Of a DNA stretch of 64,000 bases, positions 1-9,159 are shown one piece after another. The notes beneath the pieces were generated by a model that did no database searches, was not told the origin of the DNA, and saw only the letters and a program-made list of their open reading frames with translations. Position 1 is the first letter of the stretch; every line of letters begins with the position of its first letter. The position numbers and the translations under genes were made by a program. Source of the stretch: Marinobacterium_A aestuariivivens (GTDB taxonomy: Bacteria > Pseudomonadota > Gammaproteobacteria > Pseudomonadales > Balneatricaceae); contig NZ_JBHSWE010000001.1 in the NCBI RefSeq assembly GCF_042661465.1, positions 2,976,001 through 3,040,000 on the forward strand, given 5' to 3'.

Positions 1-254
1 AGACCGATACCCGGCCGCTGGATGAAAACTGCGACTGCTACTGCTGCCGCAACTTCAGCCGGGCCTATCTGCACCACCTCGACAAGTGCAACGAGATTCT
101 CGGTTCGCAGCTCAACACCATCCACAATCTGCACTATTACCAGGTGCTGATGGCCGGTTTGCGCGAGGCAATCGAACAGGGTAAATTGTCCGCCTTTGTC
201 GATGACTTTTATGCTAGGCGGGGCCTTGAAACGCCGCCGCTTGCCACCATTTAA
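1..254 (+). CDS. tgt: Queuine tRNA-ribosyltransferase, C-terminal fragment
   Basis: The last 83 residues of tRNA-guanine transglycosylase, which exchanges guanine-34 for the queuine precursor in GUN-anticodon tRNAs. The gene runs off the left edge; the visible frame begins at base 3. The fragment carries the family's C-terminal zinc site, seen as C-x-C-x-x-C (residues CDCYCC) followed by the distal histidine in the LHHLDKCNE segment. This part stabilises the TIM barrel and does not contain the catalytic aspartates. It lies 35 bp upstream of yajC in the usual tgt-yajC-secD-secF order, which supports the assignment. Confidence 0.95.
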   Translation, partial: TDTRPLDENCDCYCCRNFSRAYLHHLDKCNEILGSQLNTIHNLHYYQVLMAGLREAIEQGKLSAFVDDFYARRGLETPPLATI

Positions 255-289
255 GATAGAGCTTTCAAACACTCAAGGAGTAAAGCCAC

Positions 290-622
290 ATGAGCTTTCT
301 GATCTCTTCGGCCCAGGCCGCAGAACCGGCTGCCGGCGCCATGGATCCGGGTATCTTCAACATCCTGTTCCTGGTCGGCTTCGGTCTGATCTTCTATTTC
401 TTCATGTGGCGGCCGCAGGCCAAGCGGGCCAAGGATCACAAGAACCTGATCAGCAGCCTGTCCAAGGGTGACGAAGTCCTGACCGCCGGCGGCATCATCG
501 GCAAGGTCGTCAAGGTCAGCGACGACTACGTGGTCCTGGAAGTCTGCGAAGGCACCCAGCTCAACTTCCAGAAGGCTCATGTGGCGGCGGCCCTGCCCAA
601 GGGCACGATCAAAAGCATTTAA
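290..622 (+). CDS. yajC: Preprotein translocase subunit YajC
   Basis: Small single-pass inner-membrane protein (110 aa) that associates with SecDF and the SecYEG translocon. A hydrophobic segment at about residues 24-42 (FNILFLVGFGLIFYFFMW) is followed at once by the RPQAKRAKDHKNL basic motif, typical of YajC, and a small cytoplasmic domain with the GDEVLTAGGIIGKV signature. Start ATG 290 has a strong ribosome binding site (AAGGAG, about 9 bases upstream). Length matches the family. It is followed by a strong terminator-like hairpin, so secDF may be partly transcribed separately. Confidence 0.96.
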   Translation: MSFLISSAQAAEPAAGAMDPGIFNILFLVGFGLIFYFFMWRPQAKRAKDHKNLISSLSKGDEVLTAGGIIGKVVKVSDDYVVLEVCEGTQLNFQKAHVAAALPKGTIKSI

Positions 623-635
623 GCCGGCCGGATGG

Positions 636-665
636 AAAACGCCACTGTTCGAGTGGCGTTTTTAT
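636..665 (+). terminator. Rho-independent terminator after yajC
   Basis: The stem ACGCCACT/AGTGGCGT (639-646 with 652-659, extendable by flanking A/T pairs) has a 5-base loop and is followed by a T-run at 659-665. It sits between yajC and secD, so it probably attenuates rather than fully ends readthrough into secDF. Confidence 0.85.
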
Positions 666-738
666 TTATGGACAGGAAGTAATGTCTGTCGCGGACGCCA
701 AGAAGCGCGGGCGCGGCAATGAACCAACAGGGCACCCT

Positions 739-2595
739 ATGCTCAATCGCTATCCTCTGTGGAAAAACCTGCTGATCCTGCTGTTGCTGGGTCTGGGGCT
801 GCTGTATGCAGCGCCCAATATCTATCCTGACGATTATGCAATCCAGCTCTCGGGTACCCGCGAGGCCTACCAGGTCGACGCGCCATTGCTCGAGCGGGTA
901 TCGGCGGCGTTGGATCGCGAGGGGATTGCCAACAAGGGGGTCGAGGTCGACGAAAGCGGCAACGGCCTGATCCGTTTCGCCGACGGCGAGTCGCAGCTGC
1001 GGGCGAAGCCCGTGATCTCGAAGCTGCTGGGCGAGCAGTACGTGGTGGCGATGAACCTGGCGCCGACCACGCCCGACTGGCTCACATCGATTGGGGCCGG
1101 CCCCATGAAACTGGGTCTCGATCTGCGTGGCGGCGTGCACTTCCTGCTCGAGGTCGACACCGTTCAGGCCGTGGGGCAGCGCCTTGACGTCTATGTCTCC
1201 GAGATCAAGACCAAGCTGCGCCAGGAGAAACTTCGCTACCGGCTGGTCGATCACCGTGCCGACGGCAGCCTGGAGGTGAAGTTCGCCGACGAGGCCGTAC
1301 GCGACGAAGCGCTCAGCCTGCTGCGCAAGGATTATCCGGAATTCCTGATCACCGCGGAAAGGGCCGACGACGCCTTCTTCCTGGTGATCAACCTGACCGA
1401 GCAGAGCATCCGCGAGATCGAGGACTATGCGGTCAAGCAGAACCTCACCACGCTGCGTAATCGAGTCAACGAACTCGGGGTGGCGGAGCCGCTGGTGCAG
1501 CGCCAGGGCCGCAATCGCATCGTGGTGCAGCTGCCGGGGGTGCAGGACGCCGCGGCGGCCAAGCGCATTATCGGCAAGACCGCGAACCTGGAGTTCCGCC
1601 TCGAGGCGACGCCGAACGCGGCGGCCGGCTCCACCGAAACCTACGAGTTCCGCAGCGAGCCGGGCCGCAAGGCCGCCCTGGAGCGCGATATCATCATTAC
1701 CGGTTCCAGCGTCGCCAACGCCCAGGCCGCGTTCGACGAGAACGGCATGCCGCAGGTCTCGATCACCCTCGATGCCAAGGGTGGCCAGATGATGGCGCGG
1801 GTGACCCGCAACGCGATACAGCGGCGCATGGCGGTGCTCTTCGTCGAGCACAAGAGCCGTACCCTGACCGAAACGGTCGACGGCGTGCCGCAGGAGCGGC
1901 GCATTCCCTATGTCGAGAAGCGGATCATCTCGCTGGCGACCATCCAGTCGCAGCTGGGCTCTCAGTTCCGCATCACCGGCCTCGAGAGCTCGACCGAGTC
2001 GTCGGAGCTGGCGTTGCTGCTGCGTGCCGGTGCCCTGGCGGCACCGATCTACTTCGTCGAGGAACGCAGCATCGGCCCGAGTCTCGGTGCCGAGAACATC
2101 GAACTGGGCGTGATGTCGGTCAAGATCGGTTTCGCCCTGGTACTGGTGTTCATGGCGCTGTACTACCGTATCTTCGGTCTGCTGGCGAACGTCGCCCTGA
2201 CGCTGAACCTGGTGTTGCTGGTGGCGGTCATGTCGCTGCTGTCGGCGACCCTGACGCTGCCCGGCATCGCCGGTATCGTACTGACGGTGGGCATGGCGGT
2301 GGATGCGAACGTGCTGATCTTCTCGCGTATCCGCGAGGAGCTCAAGAACGGCATGCCCGCGCAGTCGGCGATCAACGCCGGCTTCGGACGCGCCTTTACC
2401 ACCATCCTGGATGCCAACGTGACCACCCTGATAGCGGCGCTGATCCTCTTCGCGATGGGCACGGGCCCGGTCAAGGGCTTCGCCGTCACGCTGTCGGTCG
2501 GCATCATCACCTCGATGTTCACGGCCATTCTGGTCACGCGGGCGCTGGTCAATCTGATATACGGCGGGCGCAAGCTCAACCGGCTGGCGATCTGA
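739..2595 (+). CDS. secD: Protein translocase subunit SecD
   Basis: Inner-membrane RND-like subunit which, with SecF, uses the proton gradient to pull secreted proteins across the membrane after SecA-driven translocation. From ATG 739 the protein has 618 aa and begins MLNRYPLWKN, as in Pseudomonas SecD. It has an N-terminal TM, the DLRGGVHFLLEVD motif, a large periplasmic domain and a C-terminal bundle with GMAVDANVLIFSRIREE. An in-frame ATG at 682 would add 19 unconserved residues; its AGGAAG lies only 2 bases from the codon, whereas 739 has AGGG at 6 bases. secF follows after 10 bp. Confidence 0.96.
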   Translation: MLNRYPLWKNLLILLLLGLGLLYAAPNIYPDDYAIQLSGTREAYQVDAPLLERVSAALDREGIANKGVEVDESGNGLIRFADGESQLRAKPVISKLLGEQYVVAMNLAPTTPDWLTSIGAGPMKLGLDLRGGVHFLLEVDTVQAVGQRLDVYVSEIKTKLRQEKLRYRLVDHRADGSLEVKFADEAVRDEALSLLRKDYPEFLITAERADDAFFLVINLTEQSIREIEDYAVKQNLTTLRNRVNELGVAEPLVQRQGRNRIVVQLPGVQDAAAAKRIIGKTANLEFRLEATPNAAAGSTETYEFRSEPGRKAALERDIIITGSSVANAQAAFDENGMPQVSITLDAKGGQMMARVTRNAIQRRMAVLFVEHKSRTLTETVDGVPQERRIPYVEKRIISLATIQSQLGSQFRITGLESSTESSELALLLRAGALAAPIYFVEERSIGPSLGAENIELGVMSVKIGFALVLVFMALYYRIFGLLANVALTLNLVLLVAVMSLLSATLTLPGIAGIVLTVGMAVDANVLIFSRIREELKNGMPAQSAINAGFGRAFTTILDANVTTLIAALILFAMGTGPVKGFAVTLSVGIITSMFTAILVTRALVNLIYGGRKLNRLAI

Positions 2596-2605
2596 GGAGG
2601 CGATC

Positions 2606-3529
2606 ATGGCTAAGCAGGAAAAAGTGCTCAATTTCATGGGCCTGGGCAAGGCGGCGCTGGCGGTATCGGCGCTGCTGTTGCTGATCTCGATCGGTTCGCT
2701 GGCGACCCAGGGGCTCAAGCTGGGCCTCGATTTCACCGGCGGCAGCCTGGTGGAGGTGGGGTATCAGCAGGACGCGGATCTGGGCAAGATTCGCCAGACG
2801 CTGACGGATGCCGGCTACCAGGACGTCGTCGTGCAGAATTTCGGTGCGCCGACCGATGTGCTGATCCGTCTCGGCGAAACCCACGACCCGAAACTGGGCG
2901 ACAATGTTCTCGCGGCACTGCAGGACACCGAAACCCAGCAGCTGGAACTGCGCCGCAATGAATATGTCGGCGCCCAGGTTGGCGAAGAGCTGCGCGAGCA
3001 GGGCGGGCTCGGCATGCTGCTGGCGCTGTTCATGATCATGGTGTATATCGCCTTCCGCTTCCAGTTCAAGTTCTCGATCGGTTCGGTCGCGGCGCTGGCG
3101 CATGATGTCATCATCACCCTGGGCTTTTTCTCGGTTTTCGGTATCGAGTTCGATCTCACGGTGCTGGCGGCGGTACTGGCGGTGATCGGATATTCGCTCA
3201 ACGACACCATCGTGGTGTTCGACCGCATCCGCGAGAATTTCCGCATCGTGCGCAAAGGGGAGCCGGTCGAGATCGTCAACCTGTCGCTGACCCAGACCCT
3301 GAGCCGTACCCTGATGACCTCGCTGACCACCCTGCTGGTGGTGCTGGCGCTGGCCATCTTCGGCGGGGAAATCATACACGGCTTTGCCGTGGCGCTGCTG
3401 GTCGGGATCGTAGTGGGCACTTACTCGTCCATCTATGTCGCGGCCAATATCATGCTGATGCTGGGCGTCAGTCGCGATGACCTGATTCCGCCGCCGAAGG
3501 AAGACGAAGCGGTCGACGAAATGCCTTAG
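2606..3529 (+). CDS. secF: Protein translocase subunit SecF
   Basis: Partner of SecD in the SecDF export motor, 307 aa. TM1 is followed by the family motif LDFTGGSLVEV, a short periplasmic domain, and the C-terminal five-helix bundle with ALAHDVIITLG and GYSLNDTIVVFDRIREN, the SecF signature whose polar residues lie in the proton path. The start ATG 2606 has a GAGGAG-type site just upstream and the gene is cotranscribed with secD. The acidic C-terminal tail is short. A clear terminator follows, closing the operon. Confidence 0.97.
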   Translation: MAKQEKVLNFMGLGKAALAVSALLLLISIGSLATQGLKLGLDFTGGSLVEVGYQQDADLGKIRQTLTDAGYQDVVVQNFGAPTDVLIRLGETHDPKLGDNVLAALQDTETQQLELRRNEYVGAQVGEELREQGGLGMLLALFMIMVYIAFRFQFKFSIGSVAALAHDVIITLGFFSVFGIEFDLTVLAAVLAVIGYSLNDTIVVFDRIRENFRIVRKGEPVEIVNLSLTQTLSRTLMTSLTTLLVVLALAIFGGEIIHGFAVALLVGIVVGTYSSIYVAANIMLMLGVSRDDLIPPPKEDEAVDEMP

Positions 3530-3533
3530 TACG

Positions 3534-3566
3534 CGAAAAAGCCGGCTTTTCAGCCGGTTTTTTCGT
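3534..3566 (+). terminator. Rho-independent terminator after secF
   Basis: AAAAGCCGGCT pairs with AGCCGGTTTT around a TTTC loop and is followed by a T-run. It lies immediately after the secF stop codon. Confidence 0.9.
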
Positions 3567-3578
3567 AGCAGGCAGGTT

Positions 3579-3670
3579 GGAATGAGCGAAGCGAATTCCG
3601 ACGCTTGTGTAAAGCCGGCACGATGCCGTGACGCTGGATTTCGGGACCCGGAATTCGCTCCGCTCATTCC
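3579..3670. repeat. Palindromic repeat element with 22-bp inverted arms
   Basis: Arms at 3579-3600 and 3649-3670 are inverted copies with one mismatch, separated by 48 bases. Each arm holds the GAGCGAAGCGAATTCC / GGAATTCGCTCCGCTC word that recurs at 49010-49026 and 54770-54786. It fills the secF-rnr gap. No coding potential is seen; the arms read as a REP/BIME-like or small non-autonomous element. Confidence 0.75.
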
Positions 3671-3741
3671 AGGCTACGGCAGGCGCCCTGCGGCAATCAC
3701 ATCTATTATGTTTCAGTAAAATGGAACAAGCTGGGAAATCA

Positions 3742-6180
3742 ATGAGTAAAGATTGGATCAAGCGTGATCCCCAGGCTGCGGCCGAGGCGGAGAAATATGG
3801 CAACCCGGTGCCGAGCCGGGATTTTATCCTGGAATTCCTGCAGGAGTGGGGCGCGCCGATCAGTCACGGGCGTCTCTGTCGTGAGCTGGGTATCGAGGAC
3901 GAGGACAGTCTCGAAGGCGTCTCGCGACGTCTGAAGGCCATGTGTCGTGACGGTCAGCTGATGAGCAACCGTCGCAACGAGTACGGCATCATCAAGAAGA
4001 TGGACCTGATTCCCGGCCGGGTGATCGGTCATCGGGACGGCTTCGGATTCGTCACCCCCGATGCCGGCGGCGACGACCTCTTCATCAGTCCGCGCCAGAT
4101 GCGTCAGGTGTTCGACGGCGACCGCGTACTGGTGCAGGAAGTCAGCATCGACTACCGCGGCCGGCGCGAAGGCAAGATTATCGAGGTGCTGGAGCGCAGT
4201 ACCAAAACCCTGGTCGGACGCTACAAGTCCCAGGGCGATTTCGGTTACCTGATCCCGGAAAACCAGCGCATCACCCAGGACATCATGGTGGTGCCGGACC
4301 CGTCCAGCAAGATCAAGTACCGCGACGGTCAACTGGTCATCGTCGAGTTGCAGCAGCAGCCCGGCAAGCGGCAGATGCCCCAGGGGCATGTGATCGAGGT
4401 GCTCGGCGATCACATGGCGCCGGGCATGGAGATCAAGGTCGCTATCCACAACTACGAGATTCCCAGTGAATGGCCCGATGCGGTGCGTCAGGAGATTGGC
4501 AGTCTCTCTCCGGAGGTCGAGGAGTCCGCCAAGCGTAACCGTGTCGACCTGCGCAAGCTGCCGCTGGTCACCATCGATGGCGAGGACGCCAAGGACTTCG
4601 ACGATGCCGTCTATGCCGAGCGCAAGCGCAGTGGCGGCTGGCGTCTCTGGGTCGCCATCGCCGATGTCTCCTGGTATGTCCGTCCCGGCACCGGGCTGGA
4701 TACCGAAGCGCTGAGTCGCGGCAACTCGGTCTATTTCCCCGAATACGTCGTGCCGATGCTGCCGGAACTGCTGTCCAATGGCCTCTGCTCGCTGAATCCC
4801 AGTGTCGATCGTCTGGCGATGGTCTGCGAAATGACCATCAGCAGCAGCGGCAAGCTGTCGGGCTATCGCTTCTACGAGGCGGTGATCCAGTCCCATGCGC
4901 GCCTGACCTACAACAAGGTCGGCACCATGCTGATGCAGCCGAAAAGCCCCGAAGCCAAGGCGCTGCGCAACGAGTATGCGAACGTCGTACCGCACCTCGA
5001 GGATCTATACAGCCTCTTCTTCGCATTGCGCAAGGCGCGGGAGGAGCGCGGCGCGATCGATTTCGAGACTACCGAGACCCGGATCCTGTTCTCCGATCAG
5101 CGCAAGATCGATGAGATCGTGCCGGTCGAGCGTAACGACGCCCATAAGCTGATCGAGGAGTGCATGCTCTGCGCCAACGTCGCGACAGCGCGCTTCCTCG
5201 AGAAACTCAAGCTGCCGGCGCTGTACCGCATCCACGAGGGGCCCAAGGAGGAGAAGCTGCAGAACCTGCGCTCCTACCTCGGCGAGCTGGGGCTGGCGCT
5301 GGGCGGCGGCGCGAAGCCGGAGCCGTCCGACTACCAGACCCTGGCAAAGTCGATCGAGGGGCGCCCGGATCAGCATATCATCGAAACCATGATGCTGCGT
5401 TCGATGCGCCAGGCGGTTTACAGCCCCGACAACGTCGGTCATTTCGGGCTGGCGTTCCCGGCCTATACCCACTTCACTTCGCCAATCCGCCGTTACCCCG
5501 ACCTGCTGGTGCATCGGGCGATCCGTGCGGCGATCCATGCCGAGAGCGATCGAGGCTTCCTCGAACGACTCAAGTCCGCTTTCCGCGGCGGTTCCGACAA
5601 GACGATCCAGCGTCCGGAGCGGTTCGAGGCCAATCCCGCGTTTCGCTACAAGTACTCGCTGGAGCAGATGCTGCAGTTCGGCGAGCATTGCTCGATGACC
5701 GAGCGCCGCGCCGACGACGCCACCCGGGATGTGATGTCCTGGCTCAAGTGCGAATACATGCAGAGCGAGGTCGGTGGCGAGTTCGACGGCGTGATTGCGG
5801 CGGTGACCGGTTTCGGTGTCTTCGTCGAGCTGACCTCGGTCTATGTCGAGGGGCTGATCCATGTGACCGCGCTGCCGTCGGATTACTACCATTTCGATGT
5901 CGCCAAGCAGCGTCTGGTGGGCGAGCGCACGCGCAAGACCTTCAAGCTCGGCGATCAGTTGCGGGTCAAAGTGATGCGGGTCGACCTGGACGAGCGCAAG
6001 ATCGACTTCGAACTGGTGGAGCAGGTCAAGTCTGCTCGTCGCAAGAGCACCCGTCAGCGCCTGGCGGAAGGCTCGGTGGGTGGCGAGGGCGAGGCGGCGC
6101 CGAAGCGCAAGAAGCGTTCCGGCAGTCGCGGTGGCCGCTCGGGCGGCAAGAGCAAGCCTGCCCGCGCCGCACGGTCGTAG
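3742..6180 (+). CDS. rnr: Ribonuclease R
   Basis: 3'-5' exoribonuclease of the RNase II superfamily that degrades structured RNA in mRNA, rRNA and tmRNA quality control. From ATG 3742 (812 aa, MSKDWIKRDPQA) it has an N-terminal helix-turn-helix-like region, two cold-shock domains (about residues 75-240), the RNB catalytic domain with DGEDAKDFDDAVY (metal-binding aspartates) and a C-terminal S1 domain starting near EFDGVIAAVTGFGVFVEL. A Lys/Arg-rich tail follows, typical of RNase R. Upstream in-frame starts at 3628 and 3721 would add unconserved residues partly inside the palindromic repeat. Here rlmB does not follow. The TAG stop lies at the first bases of a repeat element. Confidence 0.95.
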   Translation: MSKDWIKRDPQAAAEAEKYGNPVPSRDFILEFLQEWGAPISHGRLCRELGIEDEDSLEGVSRRLKAMCRDGQLMSNRRNEYGIIKKMDLIPGRVIGHRDGFGFVTPDAGGDDLFISPRQMRQVFDGDRVLVQEVSIDYRGRREGKIIEVLERSTKTLVGRYKSQGDFGYLIPENQRITQDIMVVPDPSSKIKYRDGQLVIVELQQQPGKRQMPQGHVIEVLGDHMAPGMEIKVAIHNYEIPSEWPDAVRQEIGSLSPEVEESAKRNRVDLRKLPLVTIDGEDAKDFDDAVYAERKRSGGWRLWVAIADVSWYVRPGTGLDTEALSRGNSVYFPEYVVPMLPELLSNGLCSLNPSVDRLAMVCEMTISSSGKLSGYRFYEAVIQSHARLTYNKVGTMLMQPKSPEAKALRNEYANVVPHLEDLYSLFFALRKAREERGAIDFETTETRILFSDQRKIDEIVPVERNDAHKLIEECMLCANVATARFLEKLKLPALYRIHEGPKEEKLQNLRSYLGELGLALGGGAKPEPSDYQTLAKSIEGRPDQHIIETMMLRSMRQAVYSPDNVGHFGLAFPAYTHFTSPIRRYPDLLVHRAIRAAIHAESDRGFLERLKSAFRGGSDKTIQRPERFEANPAFRYKYSLEQMLQFGEHCSMTERRADDATRDVMSWLKCEYMQSEVGGEFDGVIAAVTGFGVFVELTSVYVEGLIHVTALPSDYYHFDVAKQRLVGERTRKTFKLGDQLRVKVMRVDLDERKIDFELVEQVKSARRKSTRQRLAEGSVGGEGEAAPKRKKRSGSRGGRSGGKSKPARAARS

Positions 6181-6372
6181 GTTGGGTAGGGGGCCGCGTA
6201 ACGCACCAAGTCGTGTGCAGCCCGACCCCACGAATATCGGAATGCGTAGCCCCGGCGCTCGCCGGGGTTTCGTCTATACGTAGGGTCGTTAGCGGCGCAA
6301 GCCTCTAGACGTCGGTGTCCCTAAGTATGGTAGGGCGCGCGTAACGCACCAAGTTGGGCGCAGCCCGACCCG
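6178..6372. repeat. Two copies of a GTAGG...GCAGCCCGACC repeat
   Basis: Copies at about 6178-6232 and 6329-6370 share the words CGTAACGCACCAAG and GCAGCCCGACC; a third, diverged copy lies at 41315-41349. The first copy begins at the rnr stop codon itself. No gene is seen in the roughly 200 bp between rnr and the convergent DedA-PAP2 gene apart from these copies and one hairpin. Confidence 0.7.
6247..6273. terminator. Terminator-like hairpin between convergent genes
   Basis: CCCCGGCG and CGCCGGGG form a GC-only stem with a very short loop, followed by TTT and T-rich bases on the plus strand. It lies between rnr and the convergent gene and probably ends rnr transcription. Confidence 0.6.
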
Positions 6373-6380
6373 GCAGCCGT

Positions 6381-7727
6381 TTACGACACCGCGTATCGCG
6401 CCAGATCCGCCCCATAACGCCAGGCGGTGAGAGCCGCCAGCAACAGCGCGACTGCCAGGCAGATCAGGCCGGTGTCCCGGCCGTCCAGTGGCTGGCGGCC
6501 GCGCTCAGGGCGCAGCAGCCAGAGCCTCAGGGCGGCGGCGGCCATCATCCCCTCGCACCAGGCCGCCAGCACGTCCAGTGGCCAGTGGGCGCCCACCAGG
6601 ATGCGCGATAGACCGATCGTCAGCACCGGCAGCAGGGCCAGCAGGTAGTAGATCCTGCGCAGCCGTACCGGATGTCCCGTCGCGAGCAGTACTGCCAGCA
6701 TTGCGAAAAAGGCGAAGCTGCCGCTGCTGTGGCCGCTGGGAAAGCTCGGGTCGGCAAGTACCGGGGCACTGTCGGGACGCTCGATCTGCAGCAGCCATTT
6801 CAGTGATGCATTCAGTGCCAGCGTCAGCATCAGCAGGCACAGCAGGCGCCAGCCATCGCCGGATCGGCGTATCCCCTGCAACCCCAGCGCCAGCAGCAGG
6901 GCCGCTGCCAGCAGGCTGCGGCCATCGCCCATCGAGGTCACCAGCACCCAGAAGGGACGCGCACCGGCGGCCGCCTGCAACAGCAGCTGTTGCAGGTGCT
7001 GGTTCCACGGCTGTGCCAGCCCCAGGCTCTGTATCAGTGCCAGGCCGGTCAGGCCGGCGCTGGCCGAGGCCAGCAGCAGCAGGGCGGCGAGGCGTTCCGG
7101 TTTCAGGCCCAGGGTGCGGGCGCCCCAGCGCGCCAGCGGCTGTCCCGGCTGCAGGTGCTGGTGCAGGGTGGTGGCGACCAGCAGCAGCAGCACCAGGCCG
7201 AGGGCGGGATAGAAGAGCGCCTGCCAGTGCCCCAGGAGCTCGTCGGCCGAGCGCCCGATCAGAAAGCCTGGCAGGACATAGGCAGGGGCCCAGCCGAGCG
7301 CCGACAGGACGTTGAAGGTGAAATAGCGCCTGGCCGGCATCTCGAAGGTGCCGGCAACGAAGGGCATCACCGGCCGGATCGGTCCGATAAAGCGTCCCAG
7401 AACGATGCTCAGCGGCCCATAGCGGCGAAAGAAGCGCTCGCCGCGTGCGTGCCAGTGGGGATGGGCATTGAAGGGCCAGTGCTGCCGCAGCCAAGTGTCG
7501 GCATGGCGGCCGAGCAGGTAGCTCAGACCGTCACCGGTGACAGCGCCAACGAAGGCCGCAAGCAGCAACGGCGGCAGACTCATACCCTGCTCGCCGGCGG
7601 CCAGCGCCAGTGCGAACAGCAGTGCCACGCCGGGAATCAGGATACCGATGAAGGCCAGGGATTCGCACAGGGCAACGGTGCCGGCGATAAACAGCAGGGC
7701 GGGCTGTGACAGCAGTGCCAGGTCCAT
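6381..7727 (-). CDS. DedA-family / PAP2 phosphatase fusion membrane protein
   Basis: A 448-aa polytopic membrane protein joining two families. Residues about 1-200 are a DedA (SNARE-associated/VTT) domain, with GRFIGPIRPVMPFVAG and a following G-rich helix typical of DedA proteins, which are linked to undecaprenyl-phosphate flipping. The C-terminal half is a PAP2 (type 2 phosphatidic acid phosphatase) domain with all three motifs: K-x6-RP (KWLLQIERP), PSGHSSG, and SR-x5-H-x3-D (SRILVGAHWPLDV). Such fusions are predicted undecaprenyl-pyrophosphate or lipid phosphatases. Start ATG 7727 is preferred because a longer frame would run across the divergent serB start; AGAGGA lies upstream. The exact substrate is not shown by the sequence. 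Confidence 0.88.
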   Translation of the reverse strand: MDLALLSQPALLFIAGTVALCESLAFIGILIPGVALLFALALAAGEQGMSLPPLLLAAFVGAVTGDGLSYLLGRHADTWLRQHWPFNAHPHWHARGERFFRRYGPLSIVLGRFIGPIRPVMPFVAGTFEMPARRYFTFNVLSALGWAPAYVLPGFLIGRSADELLGHWQALFYPALGLVLLLLVATTLHQHLQPGQPLARWGARTLGLKPERLAALLLLASASAGLTGLALIQSLGLAQPWNQHLQQLLLQAAAGARPFWVLVTSMGDGRSLLAAALLLALGLQGIRRSGDGWRLLCLLMLTLALNASLKWLLQIERPDSAPVLADPSFPSGHSSGSFAFFAMLAVLLATGHPVRLRRIYYLLALLPVLTIGLSRILVGAHWPLDVLAAWCEGMMAAAALRLWLLRPERGRQPLDGRDTGLICLAVALLLAALTAWRYGADLARYAVS

Positions 7728-7833
7728 AGTGGTGCGTCCTCTGATCCCTGCCAGGTGCCGGCGTGGCGTCGATGGGTTAATATATTCCGCCCGATAGTAT
7801 CCCGTGTCCGCCGCGCCTGTGAAGGCGCCCAGA

Positions 7834-9066
<1,233 letters not shown>

Positions 9067-9069
<3 letters not shown>

Positions 9070-9102
9070 CTGTGGGAGCGGCTTCAGCCGCTCCCACAGT
9101 CA
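9067..9102. repeat. REP-type hairpin (TGGGAGCGGC family)
   Basis: ACTGTGGGAGCGGC and GCCGCTCCCACAGT form a perfect 14-bp stem with a TTCA loop, starting at the serB stop codon. This is the layout of Pseudomonas REP elements. It precedes the true terminator. Confidence 0.75.
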
Positions 9103-9107
9103 TCTGG

Positions 9108-9140
9108 TAAAACGGCTTCCCCTCGGAAGCCGTTTTTTAT
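9108..9140 (+). terminator. Rho-independent terminator after serB
   Basis: AACGGCTTCC pairs with GGAAGCCGTT around a CCTC loop, followed by TTTTTATTT. A-rich bases on the 5' side mean it could also serve the convergent fimX-like gene. Confidence 0.9.
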
Positions 9141-9159
9141 TTCGCCGGCGCTTAAAAGC

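Noticed and set aside
619..2736. A 705-codon open frame on the minus strand opposite secD
   Set aside because: It is antisense to secD, Gln/Arg/His-rich and without any domain; long antisense frames are expected in GC-rich genes.
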